Assembly (NCBI GenBank): GCA_041745535.1
Contig: JBGTIS010000216.1
Span: 1 to 62,953 of the forward strand
Direction of reading: 5' to 3'
Source: JBGTIS01 sp041745535
GTDB lineage: Bacteria > Bacteroidota > Bacteroidia > Cytophagales > Cyclobacteriaceae
DNA length: 62,953 nucleotides
The notes under the pieces are model-generated. The model had not been told where the DNA came from and did not search any database. It saw only the letters and a program-made list of their open reading frames with translations. Positions 54,292 to 62,953 of this stretch are shown in pieces. The translations under genes and the position numbers were made by a program. The number at the start of each line of letters is the position of its first letter. Within the stretch, counting starts at the first letter, position 1.

Positions 54292-54676
54292 TTTTCTCTC
54301 TGCTATAGTATGCCGTAGACAGGATTACCTTTTAATTACCAGAATTAACTGGCCTGAATCGTGTTTTACAACACTTACCTGGTACTCCTGAATTTAGGAG
54401 GTATCAGAATGTTTGAATAATTCTTGTTCTATTTTACTTAAAAAAAAGGAACTCATTTGGGTTCCCTTTTTTGTTTTAACAATTGCTATACCCTCCTATT
54501 TCTGCTTTTACATCCATTAAAAGTTAACATGCTACACCCATCCAAAGCAGTTGATATTACCCATTACTGATTAATTATTTTCTACTAATTCCTGCCAATT
54601 AAAAAAGATATGTTCACACTTTGGTTTTAATATTTTTCAGTGCTTATATTCATCACTTTGTTTTAGAATATACCCT
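54292..54676. other. Intergenic region between the regulator and the MFS gene
   Basis: 385 non-coding bases. It holds the terminator at 54448-54473 and then an AT-rich stretch where the MFS promoter must lie. TTTG occurs at 54620-54623 and TCACTTTG at 54653-54660, but their spacing (29) does not fit a promoter. No RNA gene is recognisable. Confidence 0.4.
54448..54473. terminator. Intrinsic terminator after the LuxR regulator
   Basis: GGAACTC (54448-54454) pairs with GGGTTCC (54459-54465), one T-G wobble, four-base loop, followed by a T tract and preceded by an A tract, so it may act in both directions. It lies 156 bases after the regulator stop. Confidence 0.75.
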
Positions 54677-56122
54677 ATGAAAGATACAACAACCTACAAC
54701 CAGCAGTACCTTTGGCTTATCAGTTTAACCGCGGCGATGGGCGGTTTCCTCTTCGGATACGACTGGGTGGTAATTGGCGGAGCCAAACCCTACTACGAAC
54801 CCTTCTTTAATTTAAATACGCCCGCATTACAAGGCTGGGGCACCAGTTCGGCACTGGTAGGTTGTATGGTGGGCGCATTGGCCTGCGTTTTTTTGAGTGA
54901 TCTGTATGGACGTAAACGCCTGTTAATTCTAGCTGGATTACTTTTCACAATTTCGGCCATCGGTACGGCCCTGGCCTCGGGGTTTGGCTGGTTTAATTTT
55001 TACAGAATTGTAGGTGGCGTGGCCATGGGCATCGCGCTCAATCTTTCTCCCATGTACATCGCGGAAATATCGCCGCCAGAAAAAAGGGGCATGTTTGTTA
55101 CCATCAACCAGTTACTGATTATGATCGGCGTACTGATGGCGCAAATAATCAACTGGAGAATATCGCTGTTAGATACTTCCCTGCCGGTAGACGCTTCTAA
55201 TGAGGTAATTGCCCAAAGCTGGAGTGGTCAGTCAGGATGGCGGTGGATGTTTGGGGTAGAAACCATACCTGCCTTTTTATTTTTCGTACTTATGTTTTTT
55301 GTACCGGAAAGTGTGCGATGGTTGGTAAAAAATGGGCAGGAGGAAGAGGCTGGTAAAGTTTTGCGAAAAATAGGCGGTTCTGATTATGCAATTAAGCAGG
55401 TAAGAGAAGTGCAGGCAACCATTTCCAGGGAAAATTTCGCGCATGTTAACTTTAAAGAGCTTTTAAATCCCAATGTGATGAAATTTATAGGCTTAGGTAT
55501 ATTTTTAGCCTTTCTGCAACAATGGAGTGGCCTGAATGTGATTATCTATTACGCTTCCGATATTTTCCAGGCAGCCGGTTATAATTTAAAACAGATGATG
55601 CTCAACATTGTCGTTATCGGTACAGTAATGGTTTTGTCGGTGGTAATTACCATGGTTACTGTTGATAAACTGGGCCGAAAAGCACTGTTACTGTTTGGTA
55701 CTTCCTCAATGGCATTGGTGTATGCTTTTATTGGTTATTGTTTTTATGCCAACTACGGCGGATGGGTAATTGTATTGCTGGTACTGGCCAATGTTATGTT
55801 CTACTCCTTAACGCTGGCTCCACTGTTGTGGGTTGTTTTATCAGAAATTTTTCCTAATCGCATCAGAGGAGCAGCCATGTCGATCGCCGCTTTTGCGCAT
55901 TGGGTAGGAAATTTTACACTTACCTTTAGTTTTCCTACTATTAAAGAGAATTTAGGCTGGGCCAATAATTTCTGGCTTTATGGTGTTATTTGCGCCGTAG
56001 GATTTGTGGTACTGTATTTTATTTTACCCGAAACCAAAGGCAAGTCGCTGGAAGAGATTGAAAAAGAGTTAACCGGTGATACTGCTGAAAAGAAAGGAGT
56101 GGCAGTAAGTAGTGAATACTAA
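54677..56122 (+). CDS. MFS sugar porter (XylE/GalP-like)
   Basis: 481 residues, twelve membrane helices. Sugar-porter signatures: GFLFGYDWVVIGG near 20, LYGRKRLL near 78, PESVRWLV near 210, QQWSGLNVIIYYA near 280, DKLGRKALL near 334 and PETKGKSLEEIE near 455. Such carriers import monosaccharides by proton symport across the inner membrane. It could take up the sugar released by the system served by SusC/SusD downstream. Xylose or glucose specificity cannot be fixed. Confidence 0.93.
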   Translation: MKDTTTYNQQYLWLISLTAAMGGFLFGYDWVVIGGAKPYYEPFFNLNTPALQGWGTSSALVGCMVGALACVFLSDLYGRKRLLILAGLLFTISAIGTALASGFGWFNFYRIVGGVAMGIALNLSPMYIAEISPPEKRGMFVTINQLLIMIGVLMAQIINWRISLLDTSLPVDASNEVIAQSWSGQSGWRWMFGVETIPAFLFFVLMFFVPESVRWLVKNGQEEEAGKVLRKIGGSDYAIKQVREVQATISRENFAHVNFKELLNPNVMKFIGLGIFLAFLQQWSGLNVIIYYASDIFQAAGYNLKQMMLNIVVIGTVMVLSVVITMVTVDKLGRKALLLFGTSSMALVYAFIGYCFYANYGGWVIVLLVLANVMFYSLTLAPLLWVVLSEIFPNRIRGAAMSIAAFAHWVGNFTLTFSFPTIKENLGWANNFWLYGVICAVGFVVLYFILPETKGKSLEEIEKELTGDTAEKKGVAVSSEY

Positions 56123-56476
56123 ATACAGCATAGCAACATAATAGAAACCGGGTACTTTTTCTGCTATATACTTTTGTTTAAAAATAGCCTTCTAACTGAA
56201 CCTTTTCAGCCGAAACCTGTCAAGACAGTCTCCTGCGGCTTGTGGCACTTGCTAAGCTTTAGCAGGGCAACCATCCAGTGGCCTCTTACCTGATACAGAT
56301 TTATCGTACTTTTCTAATGTTAGTTTTCTGTTTGGCAATCAGATTTGGTTACGCCTATAAAATTGTTAATCCATTGCCATTTTTTTAAACAGATTAAAAA
56401 AAAATAAAAATAATTCCTCAAAGTTGAAGGTGTTTCGCAATTCAGCTCCACTTACTATTAAATACCCGAATCAGGA
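56123..56476. other. Intergenic region with three short dyads
   Basis: 354 non-coding bases. CTGAA-CCTT-TTCAG (56196-56209), CTGTC-AA-GACAG (56217-56228) and TGCTAA-GCT-TTAGCA (56250-56264) form three short hairpins within 70 bases in a locally GC-richer patch (56205-56300). No reading frame or T run; a degraded gene or small RNA is possible but unproven. Confidence 0.4.
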
Positions 56477-56746
56477 ATGCCATACGATAGTTTTCAGGTC
56501 AATGATTTTGTTACTGATCCTTTTTTCCGCGAATGGGTCTTATTTTCTGATGAGTATTCAAATGCTTTCTGGCAGCAGTGGACTTTGGAGCATCCTGAAA
56601 AAAATGAGGTTATAAAGCAGGGAAGAATGCTGGTAAAAGCGACCCATATTTCAGAGATCAGGCATAATAAGAAAGATTTTGAAATCATAAAAAATCAGTT
56701 AAAATCAAAGCTTTTCAAAAAGAAAGGAGTTTTAAAAAATCGCTAA
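56477..56746 (+). CDS. Orphan FecR N-terminal-domain-like protein
   Basis: 89 residues. FVTDPFFREWVLFSDEYSNAFWQQW then HPEKNEVIKQGRMLV (split here) has the layout of the short helical domain at the N-terminus of Bacteroidota FecR anti-sigma factors, which holds the FecI sigma factor. Full FecR proteins continue with a membrane helix and a periplasmic domain to about 300-350 residues; this one ends in a basic tail (LFKKKGVLKNR) without them. It precedes susC by 81 bases. It may be a pruned FecR remnant or a soluble anti-sigma; the sigma gene at 62030 is the natural partner. Confidence 0.65.
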   Translation: MPYDSFQVNDFVTDPFFREWVLFSDEYSNAFWQQWTLEHPEKNEVIKQGRMLVKATHISEIRHNKKDFEIIKNQLKSKLFKKKGVLKNR

Positions 56747-56827
56747 CGGTTATAACGAACCAAGGCAGGGAATCGCAAACATGATCACACATTATACTTT
56801 ATCATTAATAACTAAACTCTAATAACT

Positions 56828-59800
56828 ATGTCAAAATCATTACTTTACAGAAAGAGAATACTGCTCTTTATTTTTTACCTATGCTTAAGCATACCAGTGG
56901 TTTCGCGAAACCTGGCCAGTAGTCTGCCTTATCATACTAAAGATAGCGAACTCACAGAGCTACCCGATCAGTTGCGGCATGTAGTCAATGCTGAATTATC
57001 CGATGACGCAGCCGCATTGGAACCTAATCATCCGAAGCTAACAGCAGAAAGCGCGCTTTTCAAAGTTGTAAACGGTACGGTTACCGACGGAGCGGAAGGC
57101 ACACCTTTACCCGGCGTGAATGTAGTGGTAAAAGGCAGTAGTACCGGTACGGTTACCGATTTAGAAGGCAAATACAGCCTTAACGTACCCAACGAAAGTG
57201 ACATTCTGGTGTTTTCTTCCATTGGTTATATCATGCAGGAAGTGCCTGTAAGTGGGAAAACTACCATTGATGTGGCTTTGGCGGTAGATGTGCAAAGCCT
57301 GAGCGAGGTAGTAGTAGTGGGATATGGCAGCCAGTTGAAAAGAGAGGTAACCGGAGCGGTACAAACGGTAAGCGCCGCTGATATACAGGATATTCCTGTT
57401 TCCCAGATTACCCAGAAATTACAGGGACGTTTGGCAGGTGTGCAGATTAACCAAACCACCGGTAAGCCAGGACAGGGGATGTCCATCAGGATACGCGGGC
57501 AATTGTCGGTTACGGGTGGTAGCGACCCTTTGTATGTGGTAGATGGTTTTCCTATTACCGGAAATATTGGGGACCTGAATCCAGATGAAATTCAGGATAT
57601 CTCAATTTTGAAAGATGCGGCTTCTACTTCTTTATATGGGTCCAGAGCAGCCAACGGGGTGGTGCTAATTACCACTAAAAAAGGAAAACCAGGCCAGACC
57701 AATGTCAGTTTTAATGCCTATGCGGGTATACAGGAAGTACCTAAAAAAGGTAGATTGGATATGATGGATGCCGTTGAATTTGCTCAGTTCAAAAAAGAAT
57801 ATTACGAAGATGAAGGCCAGCCTGTACCGGAAGTTTTTCAAAATCCTTCTCAGTATGAAGGTAAAAACAACGACTGGTACGATGCTTTGCTGCGAAAGGC
57901 TCCTATTCAGAGCTACAACTTGTCCATTACTTCCAACAAAGAAAACCTCCATACCGCTGTAGTTGCCGGTATTTTTGATCAACAGGGAGTAGTTTTAAAT
58001 TCCGATTATAAAAGATACTCGCTCCGGTTAAATACGAGTTATGATGTATCAGATAAAGTAAGAATAGGGTTTAATATCGCTCCTAACTATATTAAAGATA
58101 ATATCCCAAGAACAGACGGAGACAGGGGTACCGGCATTCTGTTCAATGCCTTACATACCTGGCCCATCATGCCTATTTACGATGAAAATGGTGAACTTAC
58201 TAAATTCAACCGTTTTCCGGCAGAAACCGGTAATATTTTCGCTTATGCCAACTGGGTAAGATCTGCCGAAGAGCTGGTAAACGAAACAAAATCGACCAAC
58301 CTGCTGTCGAATGCTTTTATTGAGTTTAGCCCTATTAAAGATCTGGTGCTAAAAACCACTTTTAATGTAGAGTTGCTGAACTCCAAATTTTTCTTTTTTA
58401 ATCCTTCTACGGCCACCAGCAGCATCAACGTGCCCATACCCACCACCGCTGTTTCCATCAGGGAAAATACGGAAGAATTAACCTGGCTGAATGAAAACCT
58501 GGCTACCTATTCAAAAAGTTTCAACGATCATAACTTTGAACTTTTGGGCGGTTTTACACTTCAAAAGTATCGTTTTGACTTATCCCGCATTCAGGCTGAT
58601 ACCTATTCTGACGACAGGCTTCCTACTGTTCAGGGGGCTATTAACATCAACAGGGGTGGTACCTTCAGTGGTGTGCAGGAATGGAGCCTGATCTCATTTC
58701 TATCAAGACTTACCTACAATTATAAAGGTAAATATTTGTTAACGGCTGCTGTTCGTAGCGATGGTTCCTCCCGTTTCGGGTCTGAAAACCGTTGGGGCGT
58801 TTTCCCGTCCGCGTCATTAGGATGGGTTATTTCAGATGAATATTTCCTGCAAGACGTTAGCCAGGTATCTTTCGCAAAGCTTAGGGCCAGCTACGGCGTA
58901 ACCGGAAATAATAACATTGGTAACTATACCCAGTATGCACTCATCAATAATACGGTAAATGCGGTTTTCGGTGATAATGTAGCGCCTGGTTCAGTGGTAA
59001 CTTCTTTATCCAATAATAACTTGGGATGGGAAACCACCAAACAGTTTGATGTAGGGTTAGACCTGGGACTGTTCAACGACAGGATACAATTTATGTACGA
59101 CTTTTACAGCAAAAAAACTACTAACCTGTTGTACAGCGTGCAGGTGCCGCAGGAATCCGGATTTTCCTTTTTTAACGACAACATTGGTGAAATAAATTTC
59201 TGGGGCCACGAAGTCGCGGTTACTTCCATTAACACTACCGGAAAGCTAAGATGGACCACCAACGCCAATATTTCAATTAACAGAAACAAGGTAGTTGCGC
59301 TGGCTGAAGGAATAGATAGAGTATACGGCACATTCCACATTACCAAAGTAGGCGAACCATTCGGGCAATTTTATGGCCATATCGCCGATGGTGTTTACCT
59401 GAATGAAGAAGACCTTGCCAACTCCCCTCAGGTTCCGGGTCGTTCTACAGTGGGAAGTATAAAATTACTGGACATCAATGGCGACGGAGAAATTACCCGT
59501 GGCGGCGATGAGGATGACCGCGCTATTATGGGTAATCCTTTCCCTGACTTTACCTATGGCATTACCAATACCCTGCAATACGGCAACTTTGATTTCAATA
59601 TTGTGGGTTCCGGGTCTCAGGGTAATGAACTACTGATTCGCCATTTGTACAGCACAGCCAACCTGGATGGCGTATTCAATCTGGTAGATGGTGTAAAGTA
59701 TCGCTTCCGGTCAGTAGACAATCCGGGTAAAGGTTTTTATGGCACTACCGTAGGTGGTGGTAATGTAACCGGTATTGAAAGAGACTGGGTAAATAGCCGT

Positions 59801-60067
59801 TTCGTACAGGATGCCTCTTATTTCACCATTAAAAACATCACCTTGGGATATACTTTCAATGCGGCAAACAAATTCTTCCAATCGGCACGTCTGTATGCTT
59901 CTATTCAGCAGGCCTGGGTGTTTACCAAGTACTGGGGCGGGTCCAACCCTGAAACAAGCGCGCAAGGCGATGGAAATGGCGATGGCGGAAACCTGAGCCA
60001 GGGGGTAGACCTTTCCAATTATCCAGTGCCCCGTACCTATACCCTTGGTGTAAACTTTAATTTCTAA
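56828..60067 (+). CDS. susC: SusC/RagA-family TonB-dependent outer-membrane transporter
   Basis: 1079 residues. Signal sequence about 1-28, an unusual acidic spacer of about 50 residues, a CarboxypepD_reg-like domain (about 82-160; VTDLEGKYSLNVP), TonB plug (about 165-280; VVVGYGSQLKREVTGAV, GSDPLYVVDGFPI) and a large barrel ending in YTLGVNFNF. No STN domain, although FecI/FecR-like genes flank it. It imports a glycan, oligopeptide or other large ligand together with SusD. No glycoside hydrolase lies in the window, so the substrate is open. Confidence 0.95.
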   Translation: MSKSLLYRKRILLFIFYLCLSIPVVSRNLASSLPYHTKDSELTELPDQLRHVVNAELSDDAAALEPNHPKLTAESALFKVVNGTVTDGAEGTPLPGVNVVVKGSSTGTVTDLEGKYSLNVPNESDILVFSSIGYIMQEVPVSGKTTIDVALAVDVQSLSEVVVVGYGSQLKREVTGAVQTVSAADIQDIPVSQITQKLQGRLAGVQINQTTGKPGQGMSIRIRGQLSVTGGSDPLYVVDGFPITGNIGDLNPDEIQDISILKDAASTSLYGSRAANGVVLITTKKGKPGQTNVSFNAYAGIQEVPKKGRLDMMDAVEFAQFKKEYYEDEGQPVPEVFQNPSQYEGKNNDWYDALLRKAPIQSYNLSITSNKENLHTAVVAGIFDQQGVVLNSDYKRYSLRLNTSYDVSDKVRIGFNIAPNYIKDNIPRTDGDRGTGILFNALHTWPIMPIYDENGELTKFNRFPAETGNIFAYANWVRSAEELVNETKSTNLLSNAFIEFSPIKDLVLKTTFNVELLNSKFFFFNPSTATSSINVPIPTTAVSIRENTEELTWLNENLATYSKSFNDHNFELLGGFTLQKYRFDLSRIQADTYSDDRLPTVQGAININRGGTFSGVQEWSLISFLSRLTYNYKGKYLLTAAVRSDGSSRFGSENRWGVFPSASLGWVISDEYFLQDVSQVSFAKLRASYGVTGNNNIGNYTQYALINNTVNAVFGDNVAPGSVVTSLSNNNLGWETTKQFDVGLDLGLFNDRIQFMYDFYSKKTTNLLYSVQVPQESGFSFFNDNIGEINFWGHEVAVTSINTTGKLRWTTNANISINRNKVVALAEGIDRVYGTFHITKVGEPFGQFYGHIADGVYLNEEDLANSPQVPGRSTVGSIKLLDINGDGEITRGGDEDDRAIMGNPFPDFTYGITNTLQYGNFDFNIVGSGSQGNELLIRHLYSTANLDGVFNLVDGVKYRFRSVDNPGKGFYGTTVGGGNVTGIERDWVNSRFVQDASYFTIKNITLGYTFNAANKFFQSARLYASIQQAWVFTKYWGGSNPETSAQGDGNGDGGNLSQGVDLSNYPVPRTYTLGVNFNF

Positions 60068-60093
60068 GCAGAAAAAATCAAAATTATAAACAA

Positions 60094-61590
60094 ATGAAAA
60101 AAATAATCATATTAAGTTGGTTTATAGGCTTGATGCTGACAAGCTGCCAGGACAATTTCCTGGACATCGTGCCTGAAACTTCTTTAAGTTCGGCAACTTT
60201 CTTCAAATCAGAATCTGATTTTCAACAGGCTGTGAATGGTGCCTATGTGCCATTGCGGAGTATTGTGAACGACAGAGCCTGGCTTTTGGGCGAAATGCAC
60301 TCCGACAATACCTACTACGCCCGGAATATTCTGTTTGGTGCTACCGAACAGCAGGAAGATATTGCTGATTTTGCTATTCCGGTTGCCCAGGGCATTACGT
60401 CTAACACCCATGTACTGAACCAGTACCGGCTCGATTACCAGATTATTGCCCGTACCAACCAGGTATTGGCGCTTATAGATGAGATAGAGTTTGATGCCAA
60501 TTCAAAAAATAACCTGAAAGGCCAGGCTATGTTCCTCAGGGGATATGCCTATTTTGAGTTGGCGCGCTATTTTGGAAGTGTCCCTTTGCACCTGACTCCG
60601 GTAACCGTACGGCAGGAAGCTGCCTTACCCCTGGCCTCTGAAGAGGAAATATATGCCCAGATTGTGAAGGATGTGAGCGCGGCTACTACCCTGTTACTAC
60701 CCAAATCTGAACAGGAAGCCGGAAGAGCTACTTCAGGTGCAGCTAAAACGTTACTAGCCAATGTGTATATTGAACAGAAAAAATGGGCTGATGCCGAAAC
60801 CCTTTTAAAGGAAGTGGTGAACAGCAACGAATACGCCCTGATCGCTGATTTTGCTGAGGTATTTTCTACTTCTACCGGAAATAAAAATAACATGGAATCG
60901 GTGTTTGAAGTGCAGTTTCAGGAAGGGGCAGCAGGATTGAATGGAAGTTTTATCTATAATTTCATGCCGCGCCCCATCAGCCCGGATGAACTGGTAACTA
61001 TTACCGAAACATCCAACCCACAGCCACTGGACGGTGAAGGCAATAATATTCCTACACCCGACGTTATCGCGGCCTTTGAAGAAGGTGACGAGCGGGAAGA
61101 TGTTTCTGTTGGTTACATTGAATTAGTGGGTAGTTTCCGCGACGACAAAGTGTATCCGTATATTAAAAAGTTTGCCAAGCCCCATTCCCTGCATGGAAAC
61201 CATGGCACAAACTGGCCTATTTACCGTTACTCGGAAGTTTTGTTATTTTTGGCTGAAGCTTTAATGGAACAGGGCAAGGATGTGGAAGCTGCCATGTATC
61301 TGAACCAGGTACGTGACCGTGCCGGTTTAGGCGAAGCCCAGGGCGATTTGCGAGAGGCTATTTATCATGAAAGAAGAGTGGAATTAGCTTTTGAGAATAA
61401 GCGATGGTTTGATCTGGTCAGAACCGGCAGGGCTGTTGAGGTAATTACTGCTTATGGTAACAGAATTAAAGCAAATCCTCAGGCTTACTATTACCCTGCA
61501 GGAGCGGAGCCTCGTAGCCATGCTTTTTCAAATATATCTTTAAAATACGCGCTTCCGGCTGATGAAGCAGCTTTAAGCCCTCATTTTTAA
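60094..61590 (+). CDS. susD: SusD/RagB-family nutrient-binding lipoprotein
   Basis: 498 residues. Lipobox LTSC with the lipidated Cys at about residue 18, then FLDIVPETSLSSATFF, the usual SusD beginning. TPR-like helices make the core (NNLKGQAMFLRGYAYFEL near 140, AAKTLLANVYIEQKKW near 212) and the C-terminal RagB part has YRYSEVLLFLAEALM and ERRVELAFENKRWFDLVR. It forms the lid of the SusC channel. It starts 26 bases after susC and ends before a strong terminator, so susCD form one transcript. Confidence 0.95.
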   Translation: MKKIIILSWFIGLMLTSCQDNFLDIVPETSLSSATFFKSESDFQQAVNGAYVPLRSIVNDRAWLLGEMHSDNTYYARNILFGATEQQEDIADFAIPVAQGITSNTHVLNQYRLDYQIIARTNQVLALIDEIEFDANSKNNLKGQAMFLRGYAYFELARYFGSVPLHLTPVTVRQEAALPLASEEEIYAQIVKDVSAATTLLLPKSEQEAGRATSGAAKTLLANVYIEQKKWADAETLLKEVVNSNEYALIADFAEVFSTSTGNKNNMESVFEVQFQEGAAGLNGSFIYNFMPRPISPDELVTITETSNPQPLDGEGNNIPTPDVIAAFEEGDEREDVSVGYIELVGSFRDDKVYPYIKKFAKPHSLHGNHGTNWPIYRYSEVLLFLAEALMEQGKDVEAAMYLNQVRDRAGLGEAQGDLREAIYHERRVELAFENKRWFDLVRTGRAVEVITAYGNRIKANPQAYYYPAGAEPRSHAFSNISLKYALPADEAALSPHF

Positions 61591-62029
61591 TTGTTTAATT
61601 GTACCTATTTGTTACCGGGCCGGCATCATGTAAGATGCCGGCCCTTTTTTATCTATTCTTTCTAAAGGAAAAACCATATCTGTTGTCAGCAATTTTTGCC
61701 TTTTCCACAGGGATTATATCAGGGAATATTTTTATCAGATTATGGTCTGAACTTAACCAGGGTTGACATATCTCGGGTAAATTAAATTTTCCGACCCATC
61801 TGATTATGCCAGTACAGTACAGGATGACATTTCAAAAAAGTATGGCTTAATTTTCATTAAAATCAGCATTTATCTCAAGAAAATACTCGACAATATTATA
61901 GTGGCAGACAAACATATTTTTATTTCCCGGATGGTTTTGTGGCTTCATAAGCGCCCGATAAGCAATGCCCTGCCAAAATAACTCTTATTCCAATTTTTAC
62001 TTCTAAAAATTCAAAACCACATTCCCGAT
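61591..62029. other. Intergenic region between susD and the fecI-like gene
   Basis: 439 non-coding bases. The strong terminator at 61617-61650 ends susCD. The remaining ~380 bases are AT-rich; the fecI-like promoter should lie here but I find no convincing -33/-7 pair. Only a weak 26-codon frame (61901-61981) is present. Confidence 0.45.
61617..61650 (+). terminator. Strong intrinsic terminator of susCD
   Basis: An 11-base perfect GC-rich stem, GGGCCGGCATC/GATGCCGGCCC (61617-61627 with 61634-61644), a six-base loop and six T residues, 26 bases after the susD stop. Confidence 0.93.
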
Positions 62030-62641
62030 ATGGAAGTACAAACCTCAAACATAACCGAAGACTATCTATGGTCAGCTTTTAGAGAGGGTAGTGAAAATGC
62101 CTTTGATTTGATATACGGAAAAATGTTTCCGGTATTGTTTAATTATGGATGCCGGTTGTGTCAGGATGAGGAACAGGTAAAAGATTGCATTCAGAATATT
62201 TTTATCGAGATCTGGCAAAAGCGCGGTCAGGTGAAAGAAGTACATTCCCTTAAACATTACTTTCTTAAAATTATGCGCAGAAAGTTGCATAAGGAACTGG
62301 AAAATAAAAGTGTTACTCAGAATAAATTACTTTCAACAGGTTTTTATATAGATATGGGCAATGATCTGTTTTCTTACTTTCCCGATCAGTTCAACCTGGA
62401 AAGTGGCATTTCCTCTGCTACCACTACCCTGATTAAAGAATCCATTGGTAAATTATCCAACAGAAAAAAAGAGGCTATATTGCTAAAGTTTTATGAAAAC
62501 CTCACTTACGAGGAAATAAGCGCGGTAATGGGCTTAAGAGACCAGAAGTATGCCCGACAACTGGTATATCGATCTTTAGATGAGTTGAGAAAAAATCTTA
62601 AATTAATGCAACGGATCGACTTATCCATTTGCACTTTTTAA
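62030..62641 (+). CDS. FecI-like ECF RNA polymerase sigma factor
   Basis: 203 residues, with sigma region 2 (about 25-95; DQEEQVKDC-type motif here DEEQVKDCIQNIFIEIWQKRG) and region 4 (about 140-195; NRKKEAILLKFYENLTYEEI, then KYARQLVYRSLDELRK). The Bacteroidota FecI-like group usually controls a TonB receptor through FecR. Here it lies after susD rather than before a fecR gene, and the only FecR-like piece in view is the short gene at 56477. The start at 62030 gives the normal length. Followed by a terminator. Confidence 0.9.
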   Translation: MEVQTSNITEDYLWSAFREGSENAFDLIYGKMFPVLFNYGCRLCQDEEQVKDCIQNIFIEIWQKRGQVKEVHSLKHYFLKIMRRKLHKELENKSVTQNKLLSTGFYIDMGNDLFSYFPDQFNLESGISSATTTLIKESIGKLSNRKKEAILLKFYENLTYEEISAVMGLRDQKYARQLVYRSLDELRKNLKLMQRIDLSICTF

Positions 62642-62953
62642 GATTAGGAATATTAGTCTTGCCTGCTTATCATATAACGCATAACAGGCTTTCTTTTTGT
62701 AATTTTTCAGCAAGGTTTCATAGCCTTATTTGTTCGCTTTGGTAAATATCCAGATAAAAACCTACCTTATTATTTCTTTCCTTTTTTTTACTAATTTTAC
62801 ACACCTGCTTGTAGATTATTTAGAATACAAATAGCTGAAAAGTATTCATGGTACTTAAAATTACTCTCATTTTCCTTACATAAAGCAACAAAAATTGAAT
62901 AATTTCAGTTAAATTGTAAACGCTAAACGTTTATTATTAATTTATATATAAGT
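62642..62953. other. Intergenic region at the window end
   Basis: 312 bases without a gene up to the window edge. It contains the terminator at 62661-62700. TAATTTTA near 62792-62799 is one base off the -7 consensus, and the dyad TAAACG-CTAAA-CGTTTA (62917-62933) may belong to the next gene's control region. Nothing else is recognisable. Confidence 0.4.
62661..62700 (+). terminator. Intrinsic terminator of the fecI-like gene
   Basis: GCCTG(C)TTAT (62661-62670, one bulged C) pairs with ATAACAGGC (62681-62689) across a ten-base loop, followed by a T-rich tract. It begins 20 bases after the sigma factor stop. Confidence 0.75.

Noticed and set aside
56205..56300. GC-richer patch as a transposase remnant
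   Set aside because: None of the six frames gives a recognisable transposase motif and no terminal repeats or target duplications are visible.
61901..61981. 26-codon frame between susD and the fecI-like gene
   Set aside because: GTG start, no homology recognised, too short to support; left as intergenic.
1..62953. tRNA, rRNA or CRISPR arrays
   Set aside because: No cloverleaf-like GTTCGA/CCA pattern, rRNA-like block or spaced direct-repeat array was seen on either strand.

Overview
The window looks like a chromosomal segment from a Bacteroidota bacterium, most likely of the order Cytophagales. Grounds: a SusC/SusD pair with FecI/FecR-type regulators, a protein with a type IX secretion C-terminal sorting domain, several Bacteroidota-restricted families (DUF4293, DUF4296), ~800-residue MacB/FtsX permeases in tandem, moderate AT content, weak Shine-Dalgarno sites and several TAnnTTTG-type -7 promoter elements. 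I see no tRNA, rRNA, CRISPR array, insertion sequence or phage gene.

Layout. (1) 1-5833: start of a leftward gene cut by the window edge, then the leftward rod-shape operon mreB-mreC-mreD-mrdA-rodA. (2) 6172-15411: housekeeping genes (DUF4296 lipoprotein, degenerate membrane phospholipase-D-like protein, yicC, gmk, an ECF sigma factor with a zinc-ligand-less anti-sigma-like partner, DUF4293, htpG, a small membrane/coiled-coil protein, gmhA, and yifB/comM). (3) 15593-23013: three tandem paralogous ABC permeases with no ATPase gene, preceded by a palindrome and a possible sigma-54 promoter. (4) 23054-34682: leftward block of a GT9 glycosyltransferase and a compact predicted exopolysaccharide module: hybrid histidine kinase, processive GT2 synthase, membrane HEAT-repeat protein, YaiO-type outer-membrane barrel, stand-alone receiver and a 1310-residue secreted beta-helix protein. 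This is the best candidate for an undescribed system. (5) 35070-49445: folA, fmt, a NamZ-type muramidase, a LolC/E-like permease, a dolichol-phosphate-mannose-synthase-like GT2, a HAD phosphatase, cysQ, manC, gmd, fcl, a PspC protein and a DUF2723 GT-C membrane protein. Together these could make GDP-mannose, GDP-fucose and polyprenyl-phosphate-mannose and use them for protein or surface glycosylation. (6) 49611-62641: a two-component propeller/PAS kinase with a LuxR-type regulator, an MFS sugar porter, an orphan FecR N-terminal domain, SusC, SusD and a FecI-like sigma factor, which reads as a nutrient sensing and uptake region.

The recurring theme is the cell surface: wall elongation, LPS heptose, nucleotide sugars, polysaccharide synthesis and export, and glycan uptake. 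Intergenic DNA also holds several long perfect inverted repeats (43464-43514, 45722-45769, 49501-49519) and good intrinsic terminators. All function calls are from reading sequence motifs; no database search was possible.
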